Shown in pieces: positions 1-6,414 of a stretch of 64,000 nucleotides of DNA. Origin of the DNA: Ferrovibrio sp. (GTDB taxonomy: Bacteria > Pseudomonadota > Alphaproteobacteria > Ferrovibrionales > Ferrovibrionaceae). The notes under the pieces are model-generated. The model was given only the letters and a program-made list of their open reading frames with translations, was not told the origin of the DNA and did not search any database. Each line of letters begins with the position of its first letter. Positions within the stretch are counted from its first letter, which is position 1. Position numbers and translations under genes: made by a program. Where the stretch lies: contig JAGOQS010000001.1 in assembly GCA_017991315.1 (NCBI GenBank), forward strand, positions 682,001-746,000, written 5' to 3'.

Positions 1-190
1 GGAACTGGGCCGCCTCAGGAGAGAGCTTGAAACGCTGGAGCGGAGCGCCCGGGACCTCGATCACAAGCATCTTGCCCTCAGGAGTGGGAAGGACTTGAAT
101 GCTTTCAATCGCAAGGGATGCGCGCTCCACGGCTCGACCGTTGACGCACCACTGATAGAGGGAGGCCTTGATGTCGTTGCTGTCAGACAT
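1..190 (-). CDS. hypothetical protein, 5' part only
   Basis: An open minus-strand frame starts at ATG 188-190 and runs off the left edge, giving 63 codons beginning MSDSNDIKASLYQW. It continues with balanced, non-repetitive composition typical of real protein. The 5' end overlaps the divergent plus-strand gene at 171 by about 20 bp. An AGGG lies a few bases upstream of the start. The protein is not recognised and its full length is unknown because it is truncated by the window. Confidence 0.5.
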   Translation of the reverse strand, partial: MSDSNDIKASLYQWCVNGRAVERASLAIESIQVLPTPEGKMLVIEVPGAPLQRFKLSPEAAQF

Positions 191-482
191 GCTGAATGCC
201 CTGGATCGCTGGGATGAATGGCGGGAGATGCGCGCCGCGCCGAAACGCATTGCCGATCTGGAGGCCCGCATGGGCGCGCTTGAGGCCGCGTTGGCCAAGC
301 GGCCGCCGGCGGAGGCCTGCCCGATCTGCGGCGGCGAGATGAAGATCACGAAGGTCGTCCCGCATCGCCAATTTGGCGCGATGGGCCTGCAGGACAGGCT
401 CTATGCCTGCCAGGACGCGGCTTGCGGTCACAGCGAGCAGCGGATGCATGACCCGAATGGGCGCCTGGGAAAGAAGGGCTGA
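171..482 (+). CDS. small zinc-ribbon phage protein
   Basis: About 103 residues. The first half is a charged helical segment likely to form a coiled coil (LDRWDEWREMRAAPKRIADL). The second half carries a CPIC pair and a C-x4-C pair (CQDAAC) about 36 residues later, followed by H, the layout of a small zinc ribbon. Such short coiled-coil plus zinc-ribbon proteins are common hypothetical genes in prophages. A TTG at 168 precedes the ATG at 171; the GGGAGG at 160-165 sits close to both. Function unknown. Confidence 0.6.
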   Translation: MSLLSDMLNALDRWDEWREMRAAPKRIADLEARMGALEAALAKRPPAEACPICGGEMKITKVVPHRQFGAMGLQDRLYACQDAACGHSEQRMHDPNGRLGKKG

Positions 483-490
483 AGCGCGCA

Positions 491-907
491 TCACCGACGC
501 CCCATAGGCAGGACGGCCTCGGGACCGGCCTCACCGACATGCGCGATGCCGGCGCCTGCGAAAGGCGGGCGCCATTTCGGCCGGGCGGTCTGGCGGTCCC
601 GCGCCATGTAGCCGGAGAGCGCTTCATAAAGGCGACCCTCCCGGCGCTCATCGAGCGCCGCGGCGATATCGCGAGGCAATTCGGTCGAGCGTTCTTCGGG
701 CGGGATCGAGGCATCGCTCAGGCCGAATTCATAGCCCGCGCTATAGCCGATGAAAAAGATGATCCTGGTGAGGGCCGCGTCGCCGGCAAGGGCAGTGACG
801 TGCTTCCGGGCGAGCTGGTAGATGACCTCGTAGGCGATGGCGACCCGCAGTGCCGGCAGAAAGGCAAAAGCCTTGTCGGCGGTAGCGGCTGCGGCGGTGT
901 CGGGCAT
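491..907 (-). CDS. phage hypothetical protein with tape-measure-like C-terminal motif
   Basis: 138 residues from ATG 905-907, which has a GGGGAGA ribosome site five bases upstream; a longer in-frame start at 967 would lie inside the promoter and is disfavoured. The N-terminal two thirds are helical with no recognised domain. The last 20 or so residues contain AHVGEAGPEAVLPM, which resembles the GEAGPEAVLP signature often found near the C-terminus of phage tail tape measure proteins. The gene is driven by a promoter nearly identical to that of the Cro-like gene at 2624. Function not known; it could be an early gene or a decayed chimera. Confidence 0.65.
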   Translation of the reverse strand: MPDTAAAATADKAFAFLPALRVAIAYEVIYQLARKHVTALAGDAALTRIIFFIGYSAGYEFGLSDASIPPEERSTELPRDIAAALDERREGRLYEALSGYMARDRQTARPKWRPPFAGAGIAHVGEAGPEAVLPMGRR

Positions 908-932
908 CGTGGTCTCCCCTGGTGATGGGGAG

Positions 933-960
933 ATGGTACGCATATGCGGACTTTTGTCAA
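933..960 (-). promoter_or_regulatory. promoter with internal palindromic operator (copy 1)
   Basis: Read on the minus strand: TTGACA (-35, 955-960), 16-bp spacer, TACCAT (-10, 933-938). The spacer contains the 10-bp palindrome CGCATATGCG (939-948). The 25 bp from TTGACA onwards are identical to the copy at 2590-2614. A repressor bound to the palindrome would block RNA polymerase. The expected start of transcription lies about 20 bases before the ATG at 907. Confidence 0.75.
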
Positions 961-1057
961 TACGCAAAATCGTACTAATGAATTTTAATCTAAGAAGCGG
1001 TCCTTTCGACTAAAGCGAAGTTCCATTTAAATCAGTGAGACTTAAGGCTCTATATGA

Positions 1058-1651
1058 CTAAAATGCGCGCCGCCCACTCTTACTTAGAGCCTCAGCCTTC
1101 CGTCGAGAAATCTCCTGGGATGCATACGGGTGAGTCATTTCGAGATAAGAAAAATCTGCCGTGCTTGATCTTTGCCTTAACTTCATTTGCCCGTAAGCCG
1201 TTTCCCAAACGCAGTGTTCGGATTGGTACATGACTCCCATCCTACTCTGCCATGGCAATACTGTTTGGCTTGTTGGCGGCCCATATCGTGTGACCAGCAT
1301 CGATTTCAGAGCCTGATAGTCAGCGACAACAACACTCATTGCGAAAGCAACAAATTGATTATCCAAGTAAACGTACGAAAGAAACTCTACAGTTATCCCT
1401 TCCAATTTATACATATTGCCCCCAATGCGACCTGTGCTTTGGAGGGACCTGTCGTAACAAGTAACCAAACCGGGAATAGCATCATCATTATTGCAGGGTT
1501 GAGAAAACTGATGACCCATATAATTTCCCTGGTGTTTCGAAAGGCTATCGCCGAAGCGGTGACCGCGAAATGAGAATGTTTCGTCTATTTGGGCTGATGC
1601 AGATCCCAGCAAGACAATGAATATCATGGCTATATAGGTTGTGATCCTCAT
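1058..1651 (-). CDS. putative secreted protein, cargo gene
   Basis: 197 residues. The first 20 (MRITTYIAMIFIVLLGSASA) form a clear Sec signal peptide with an A-x-A type cleavage site before QIDETF. The mature part has several cysteines and ends in a basic helical tail; no family recognised. A GGGGGAAG ribosome site precedes the ATG. The gene is noticeably more AT-rich than the phage core and stands alone on the minus strand, as expected for a lysogenic-conversion (moron) gene. Envelope or periplasmic location is inferred from the signal peptide only. Confidence 0.6.
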   Translation of the reverse strand: MRITTYIAMIFIVLLGSASAQIDETFSFRGHRFGDSLSKHQGNYMGHQFSQPCNNDDAIPGLVTCYDRSLQSTGRIGGNMYKLEGITVEFLSYVYLDNQFVAFAMSVVVADYQALKSMLVTRYGPPTSQTVLPWQSRMGVMYQSEHCVWETAYGQMKLRQRSSTADFSYLEMTHPYASQEISRRKAEALSKSGRRAF

Positions 1652-2072
1652 AACTTCCCCCGCTAGATGTTACCCAAACTTTCTGAACTGCCAGATTCGG
1701 CGATAATCAGATTGCGGAAGTAACTATAGCGCGAACTTCTAATTGACAAAAACAGTAAAACACGCTTCGATTGATGTGCTGCGAGAGCGGCATAACTGCC
1801 GGGTGAATGCCCTCACCCCCCAACGTTAATTCGCCTGGGACTCCCTGCCAGCGCGCCGGCATTTCCAGGTCTAATCAACTCGCGACTGTGAGTCGATGGG
1901 GTGGGGGAACTAGTGACTAAATGCTTATCTATTTGCCGCTTTTTGCCGCAATTTACACTAATAGAGAGCCCAAATTTATCCATGCGGTACAGCCATGGAT
2001 AAACATGAAATGAGAATGAAAATCGAAATTGTGAAGAGTAGGCGACTGCGTATGCTCGGCTTAAAGCCGCGC
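1652..2072. other. intergenic region, AT-richer, with one inverted repeat
   Basis: About 420 bp between the secreted-protein gene and the end of the repressor gene. I see no convincing coding frame; a plus-strand frame at 1995-2258 runs antisense into the repressor and looks like chance. The clear structure is the inverted repeat at 1975-2003, listed separately. Confidence 0.5.
1975..2003. repeat. perfect 10-bp inverted repeat
   Basis: TTTATCCATG at 1975-1984 and CATGGATAAA at 1994-2003 are perfect inverted copies around a 9-base loop. No T-run follows on either strand, so it is not a standard intrinsic terminator. It lies about 70 bp downstream of the repressor gene and could end its transcript or be a protein-binding site. 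Role unknown. Confidence 0.6.
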
Positions 2073-2552
2073 TTATCTCTCGTGCTTTGCCCCACTACCA
2101 CTGCGGCCGGGCATCATAGCGGCAATATAACCAAGCATTCCGGGGCCGCGAGGGGGAGGGGGTATACCAAGCTCACTCTGCTCAGCGATAGCCACTCTGA
2201 TAGCCCATTCATCACATGTCGGACCGTCACCAGCAAGAATACGGTCGATAGTGGCTAATATTTCGTCTCGGACGCCGGGCTCTAGGCGTTCAAACTTTTC
2301 AAGGATCTCGGCTTGATCCAGGTCTTTGGCCCCTGAATCACGACGCCCCTGACCAGTGGCTAACCACTTAGCATTTATGCGCAGTGCTTTGCAGATTCGG
2401 AGGGCGTTTTCTAAGTTCGGCTCCGCATTAGGCCGCGTAAACATTGAGCTTAATGTGGTTTTAGGAATGCCGCTCAGTCTGGCTAACTCGGCAGGTTTCA
2501 TTTGCCGATCATCCATCGCCATCTGAATTCTTTTTACTACTGTCTCATTCAT
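2073..2552 (-). CDS. phage repressor, helix-turn-helix (CI/Xre-like)
   Basis: 159 residues. Residues about 5-60 form a Xre-type helix-turn-helix (MKPAELARLSGIPKTTLSSM followed by LENALRICKALRINAKWLA, typical of CI-like repressors). The C-terminal part lacks the Ser/Lys motifs of a LexA/CI peptidase, so induction by self-cleavage is not evident; an antirepressor or other route may act. It is divergent from the Cro-like gene, with about 70 bp between them containing the operator at 2602-2611. That arrangement and the HTH make it the likely immunity repressor, acting on both operator copies. Confidence 0.82.
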   Translation of the reverse strand: MNETVVKRIQMAMDDRQMKPAELARLSGIPKTTLSSMFTRPNAEPNLENALRICKALRINAKWLATGQGRRDSGAKDLDQAEILEKFERLEPGVRDEILATIDRILAGDGPTCDEWAIRVAIAEQSELGIPPPPRGPGMLGYIAAMMPGRSGSGAKHER

Positions 2553-2589
2553 CTGATTATTAGATCATTCCCGCAGTACGAAAAGGCGT

Positions 2590-2617
2590 TTGACAAAAGT
2601 CCGCATATGCGTACTAT
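2590..2617 (+). promoter_or_regulatory. early promoter with internal palindromic operator (copy 2)
   Basis: TTGACA (-35, 2590-2595), 16-bp spacer, TACTAT (-10, 2612-2617). The spacer ends with the palindrome CGCATATGCG (2602-2611). It is the plus-strand twin of the promoter at 933-960. The Cro-like start codon at 2624 is only seven bases after the -10 box, so the predicted mRNA would start at or next to the ATG. Confidence 0.8.
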
Positions 2618-2623
2618 GGGGGC

Positions 2624-2890
2624 ATGACTGACCCAATTTCCGCTTCCCTTGCTGCTCTTGATGCCGCCGCATCTATTGTTGGCAGCCATGCCGCTTTGTC
2701 TGGGAAGATCGGGGTGCCTAAAACCACCATGTCCTCTTGGCGAACCAGGAAGAAGGCCGTTCCCGCCGACCATTGCCTGCCCATCGAACAAGCCACCAAC
2801 GGCCAGGTCACGCGCCACGACCTCCGTCCCGACATCTTCGGGCCACCCCCAGCCCAGCCCCCAGCCCCCACAGGCGAGGCGGCGGCATGA
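2624..2890 (+). CDS. Cro-like / YdaS-type helix-turn-helix regulator
   Basis: 88 residues. The HTH spans about residues 18-50 (HAALSGKIGVPKTTMSSWRT), followed by the IEQATNGQVTRHDLRPDIF pattern typical of the YdaS antitoxin / Cro-like family, in which the protein recognises its own operator. The C-terminus is a proline-rich tail. It is the first gene of the rightward early operon and divergent from the repressor. Expected role: early regulator that shuts off the repressor promoter. The transcript appears leaderless. Stop codon overlaps the next start (ATGA). Confidence 0.82.
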   Translation: MTDPISASLAALDAAASIVGSHAALSGKIGVPKTTMSSWRTRKKAVPADHCLPIEQATNGQVTRHDLRPDIFGPPPAQPPAPTGEAAA

Positions 2891-3216
2891 CCCTGCGCAT
2901 CACCTCCGAGAGCGGCCACGGGGTCACTCTCAAATTTCTTGGCCCGAACGGCGAAGACATCACAAAAATGCTGGCGGTTGCCTATGGCGGGACCGTCCAT
3001 CTCGACACCATGATCTCGGCGTCGCTCGACCTTCTCATCGACCGGGTCGATATCGCAGCGGAAGATGTCCGCTGGTGTACCAAGAACCCCACCACCGGCA
3101 CCTTCGATGAGATTGCTTCCATCGACTTCCGGGACGGCACCCGCGTAGAGCTTGGGCGCGACGGATCGGTTCGATGCAGTCACGTCACTCCCCCTACAGG
3201 CGAGGCGGCGGCATGA
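2870..3216 (+). repeat. two identical 21-bp stop/start junctions
   Basis: The 21 bp at 2870-2890 and at 3196-3216 are identical. Each encodes the C-terminal TGEAAA, carries the GAGGCGGC ribosome site of the next gene, and ends with the ATGA stop/start overlap. A shorter relative (CGAGGCGGCG then CATGA) occurs at 3441-3455. The unit therefore transports a complete translational-coupling junction. Confidence 0.8.
2887..3216 (+). CDS. phage early hypothetical protein
   Basis: 109 residues starting MTLRITSESGHG. The start is at ATG 2887, which overlaps the stop of the Cro-like gene and has GAGGCGG upstream. Predicted mixed alpha/beta fold with no recognised domain; it ends in the same TGEAAA as the upstream protein because of the shared 21-bp junction. 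Translationally coupled at both ends. Function unknown. Confidence 0.7.
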   Translation: MTLRITSESGHGVTLKFLGPNGEDITKMLAVAYGGTVHLDTMISASLDLLIDRVDIAAEDVRWCTKNPTTGTFDEIASIDFRDGTRVELGRDGSVRCSHVTPPTGEAAA

Positions 3217-3455
3217 GCAGCGTCTACGAGCGCCATGGCCTGCTCACTCCGGACGAGCTTCGGGAGATGGTGAACCGCGATCCGCTGCCAGCCACTTCAT
3301 CTGGTTGGCGAAAAACGCCTCTATCGCTGTTCTGGTACCTGTTATCGCTGCCTTTTCTCCCGCATGGCCTTCGCCGCATCGGTGCAGGGCGTCTTCGTAA
3401 ATACCAGCCAGAAACTTCGCTGGATCGGCTTGTTCGCGCGCGAGGCGGCGCATGA
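3213..3455 (+). CDS. possible short early protein, coding status uncertain
   Basis: 80 residues starting MSSVYERHGLLTPDELREMV. It begins with the ATGA overlap and the duplicated ribosome site, and the first 28 codons have coding-like third positions. After about residue 30 composition becomes odd (FWYLLSLPFLPH) and the DNA is better explained by the minus-strand gene at 3244-3540. It may be a real N-terminus that has lost its natural end, or a translational relay through this stretch. Stop overlaps the next plus-strand start at 3452. Confidence 0.4.
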   Translation: MSSVYERHGLLTPDELREMVNRDPLPATSSGWRKTPLSLFWYLLSLPFLPHGLRRIGAGRLRKYQPETSLDRLVRARGGA

Positions 3456-3540
3456 GCTCGACCATGATGATCTCGGTGGCCAGCACGCGGGACTGCATGA
3501 ACGCGATCATGCGCCCGACTTCATCCAATGGGTCTTCCAC
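3244..3540 (-). CDS. helical phage hypothetical protein, antisense within early operon
   Basis: 98 residues starting at GTG 3538-3540, which has a strong GGAGGAG six bases upstream. The sequence (DEVGRMIAFMQSRVLATEII, then ELMRRLAREQADPAKF) is amphipathic helical and much more protein-like than either plus-strand frame opposite it, with high GC at third codon positions. It resembles short helical proteins common in prophages, but I cannot name a family. If real, it is a minus-strand gene embedded in a plus-strand operon. Confidence 0.55.
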   Translation of the reverse strand: MEDPLDEVGRMIAFMQSRVLATEIIMVELMRRLAREQADPAKFLAGIYEDALHRCGEGHAGEKAAITGTRTAIEAFFANQMKWLAADRGSPSPEARPE

Positions 3541-3808
3541 GGCGTTCTCCTCCGGTGTGTGTCTTAGCAGCCGCATCGTAGGCGCGGCGGGGCGGGGTGC
3601 CAATCCGGCACTTCTCCCCGCCGCTGTAGTTATCCTCGTCGCGATCGCCTGCCTCATGCCTGCCGCTCCTGTCCATGCCACCACCATGGCGCAGATCGGT
3701 CAGCAGGGCTGCGGCGGCGATGCCGCGATGCTGCCCGTGGGCTACGTGGCGTTGGTCGCGGCGTTCTTCTTCCTCATAGGCGCCCTCACCATGGGGTGCC
3801 GGCGGTGA
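3452..3808 (+). CDS. small membrane/secreted protein, start uncertain
   Basis: Reading from ATG 3452 gives 118 residues, but the first 35 are antisense to the minus gene and rich in S, T and M. The second half looks real: a hydrophobic segment (LLPAAVVILVAIACLMPAAP) ending in a possible cleavage site before TTMAQIG, then a second hydrophobic segment (GYVALVAAFFFLIGALTM). A GTG at 3557 is an alternative start but lacks an obvious ribosome site. The stop overlaps the next gene (GTGA at 3805). Likely a two-segment membrane protein of unknown role. Confidence 0.5.
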   Translation: MSSTMMISVASTRDCMNAIMRPTSSNGSSTAFSSGVCLSSRIVGAAGRGANPALLPAAVVILVAIACLMPAAPVHATTMAQIGQQGCGGDAAMLPVGYVALVAAFFFLIGALTMGCRR

Positions 3809-4959
3809 CCCGCAACGGCGCCATAGCGGCCCGCTTCAGCGCCGCCGTGCAGCGCCGCCTAGTGCCGCATACCGGCATCACCAAGAAGATGCTGGTGCAT
3901 CGCGCCTTGCCGCGCCTCAGCGTCGACACGCTGGACCGCTATCTCGCCGATGCCACCACCATACCCGCTTCCGCCATCCAGGCCCTGCATGTCGCTTTCT
4001 CGGCGCTTGGCTGCTCGGGCAGCTTCACCGATGAGGTGATGGGCGGGGAGGCCAGCGTCGCCACTGCTGGGGCGATGGCCGGGCAGGGGCCGGCACCCAT
4101 GCGCCTCCCTGGCCCGGAGATGGGTGCCGGTCTCGACCTTTGCTTCTGGTCCACCCACCAGGGCACGCTCCATAGCGCCCCGCTGGGCCATGAGGCAGCC
4201 GCGCGCTCGTATCTCGGCCTGCCACCGCATACCCGCAGTGACGCCACGGCGATAATGTTGGGGCAGCTGGGCTGGGTGGCGGCGCAGCGCGGAGCCGAGG
4301 GTGCTTTCACGGTCGAACTCATGGCCGCGCGCCTCAGCCCCGAGGCCGCCAGACGGGCTAGCGCCTGGATCACCCTGCAATCCATCGACCGCCTGGTGGT
4401 GATCGTGGATTGCCGGCCCGAGGTGATGGCGCGAGACGAAGCCGCGCAGCTGCTGCTGGTGCTCGCCCGTCAGGCCAGCGAGGCCGAAGGCATCGGGCAT
4501 GGCTGGGCATCGGAACACATTGCGGCAAGCAGCATCGAGGACCGACGCGCAGCCGATCTCTGGCGCGCATGGCATGAGGCAGCTGCTCTCAAGATGTCCG
4601 ATGGTGCGGCCCTGGAGGCCAGCGCGCGGCTCGGTTTGATCGGCCGCACCTCGCTGTTCCTGGTCGAGAGCGGCGATGCAGTGTCGGCGCATTGCGGACC
4701 AGGCTTGTATGTCGATCCCTCGGTCGTGGGGCGCTCTCTGCGTACTCGCCGCGATCGGCATTACGCGGCCATGGTACTGGGCGACCTCGAGCAGGCCAGC
4801 GCTCAGCCCGGACTCTGCCTTGCGCATCACGTTACCCGCGCTGCTGGCGGGAGCTACAAGCGCCTCGCGATGTCGCGTGATCTCGGAGCAGGGCGGCACC
4901 AGGTCATCACCGCGTCGTTTGACCTCGTGGTGCCGAGCGGCGAGGAGCGTCTGCAGTGA
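3805..4959 (+). CDS. phage early protein with possible PAS_5-like region
   Basis: 384 residues from GTG 3805, which overlaps the previous stop; GTG 3796 is an alternative. Residues about 10-60 are helical and HTH-like (TKKMLVHRALPRLSVDTLDR). Residues about 250-370 (ADLWRAWHEAA, PSVVGRSLRTRRDRHYAAMV, SYKRLAMSRDL) loosely recall the PAS_5 domain of alphaproteobacterial regulators; this is a weak resemblance. High-quality coding composition. Role unknown, perhaps a sensory or DNA-binding early regulator. Coupled to the next gene. Confidence 0.6.
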   Translation: MTRNGAIAARFSAAVQRRLVPHTGITKKMLVHRALPRLSVDTLDRYLADATTIPASAIQALHVAFSALGCSGSFTDEVMGGEASVATAGAMAGQGPAPMRLPGPEMGAGLDLCFWSTHQGTLHSAPLGHEAAARSYLGLPPHTRSDATAIMLGQLGWVAAQRGAEGAFTVELMAARLSPEAARRASAWITLQSIDRLVVIVDCRPEVMARDEAAQLLLVLARQASEAEGIGHGWASEHIAASSIEDRRAADLWRAWHEAAALKMSDGAALEASARLGLIGRTSLFLVESGDAVSAHCGPGLYVDPSVVGRSLRTRRDRHYAAMVLGDLEQASAQPGLCLAHHVTRAAGGSYKRLAMSRDLGAGRHQVITASFDLVVPSGEERLQ

Positions 4960-5726
4960 TGGATCCTGTGGCGTTTCTCCAGGCCGGTATGCTGTTGCCC
5001 CGAGGGCCGAAGGCGCGGGATGTCGCGATCAACATCGGGCGCCTGCATGGCGCACTCGAGCGCGCCGGCTACACGGTGAGCATCACCCACGAGCTAGAGC
5101 GTGTCGTTGAACTCTTCCAGCGCCGCGGCCTGCCGCTGAGCCCGGTCGCGGATCCCACCTACCACCCCCAGGCCTCGGCACCGGACCGCACTCTGATTGT
5201 GTTGCTCGAGCGCGATGGGGTGAGCGTTGGCACCACGGTGCAGCGACGCATCTACACGGGCGACCTTGCGGCTGACATGCGCGACCTGTCGTTTTGGTAT
5301 GGGCAGACCAAATGGCCGCCGCCTGGAACCACCTGCATGGTGGCAGGTGATTGGGCGGAGCCGATCCGCGAAACCGCCGTGGTCTACAGCTGCGCCTTCG
5401 CCCTCGCGGGCCAGCAAGGTCGCAAGGATTCATCCGCGGCCGCCCTGATCCGTCTTGGCCATGCCATGGCGCTCGCGACCTGGGATTGGGGCTGGCTGTT
5501 CGGGCGTGGCACGGCGGCCCTTGCGCAGCATTTCGGGTTCAACATCCATGGCAGCCACACGGTGGCGAACGGCGTCTGGCTGCTGCAGCCAGGCCAGGAC
5601 CCGGCCACCCACCCGCATCTCGTGGTGCTGGAGAAGCGCCAGGCTTTCTTCGAAACCGCCGCGCTTCACGCCTATGGCGACCCCGCCGCCACGCTCCGCA
5701 TCCCCGAAGAACTTCACCCCGCGTAA
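4956..5726 (+). CDS. phage hypothetical protein
   Basis: About 256 residues beginning (M)MDPVAFLQAGMLLPRG. GTG 4956 has the better distance from GAGGAG at 4942-4947 and gives a GTGA overlap; ATG 4959 is the alternative. Mixed alpha/beta composition with aromatic-rich stretches (ATWDWGWLFGRG). No catalytic motif recognised. Part of the early operon. Confidence 0.65.
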   Translation: MMDPVAFLQAGMLLPRGPKARDVAINIGRLHGALERAGYTVSITHELERVVELFQRRGLPLSPVADPTYHPQASAPDRTLIVLLERDGVSVGTTVQRRIYTGDLAADMRDLSFWYGQTKWPPPGTTCMVAGDWAEPIRETAVVYSCAFALAGQQGRKDSSAAALIRLGHAMALATWDWGWLFGRGTAALAQHFGFNIHGSHTVANGVWLLQPGQDPATHPHLVVLEKRQAFFETAALHAYGDPAATLRIPEELHPA

Positions 5727-5760
5727 CCCCACCACCGACAACTACCGACAAGGAGCCGAC

Positions 5761-6393
5761 ATGGCACGAGCCCTCAACAAAGAATCTGCCAACGCCGCCA
5801 GGGGGCGGGGCAGCAATGTGCCCGATGAACTCGTCCAGCAGCGCTATGCCGCCTATGTGAAGCTGAAGCAGGACGAGGAAAAGGCGCTGGACGAATACAA
5901 ATCGGCCCAGGCGTATTCCCGCAAGCACCTCAAGGCCTGCAAGGCCGATGGCATTACGCCATCCCAGTTCACCAAGCTCTATGCCGAGAGCAAGCTCGAT
6001 CCGATCCTGGTCGCTCAGGATCGCGCCGAGGAAAATCGCCTGCGCGAGATCCTCAACATGCAGATCCGCACAGGCGATCTCTTTCCCGAGACCCTCAACG
6101 CCGCGCCGGGCCGGTCCGACAACGAACTCGACAAGCACTATAGCGCTGGCCTGAGCGCGGCTGAGGCCGGCAAGACCGACGACTCCCATGGCCTGCGGAT
6201 CGGTTCTCCCGAGGAGATCGCCTGGACCAAGGGCTTCAAGGCCAAGCTCGCAGAGGCGTTTGGTGGTGCCAAGGCGCCGGCGACCTTGGCCGAGGCCGGT
6301 GCTGGCGAAGTCGCGGCAGCGCAGGCGGCTGCGGGCAATGGCAAGGGTAAGCGCGGCAAGAAGGCCAACGGCGGCGACGCGGCCGTCCATTGA
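5761..6393 (+). CDS. coiled-coil phage protein with basic tail
   Basis: 210 residues from ATG 5761, preceded by AAGGAG. Residues 20-110 are charged and helical (LKQDEEKALDEYKSAQAYSR), probably a coiled coil. A central segment (DNELDKHYSAGLSAAEAGK) resembles short motifs in other phage early proteins. The C-terminus is alanine-rich and ends in a lysine/glycine stretch (GKGKRGKKANGG) that could bind nucleic acid. No family assigned. Confidence 0.7.
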   Translation: MARALNKESANAARGRGSNVPDELVQQRYAAYVKLKQDEEKALDEYKSAQAYSRKHLKACKADGITPSQFTKLYAESKLDPILVAQDRAEENRLREILNMQIRTGDLFPETLNAAPGRSDNELDKHYSAGLSAAEAGKTDDSHGLRIGSPEEIAWTKGFKAKLAEAFGGAKAPATLAEAGAGEVAAAQAAAGNGKGKRGKKANGGDAAVH

Positions 6394-6414
6394 TCGACGA
6401 ACAGGGGCGGCAAA

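Noticed and set aside
908-967. Extended start for the 491-907 gene
   Set aside because: The extra codons are the promoter itself (TTGACA and operator); the ATG at 907 has a proper ribosome site.
1995-2258. 87-codon plus-strand frame downstream of the repressor
   Set aside because: Mostly antisense to the repressor gene, low-quality composition and no ribosome site.
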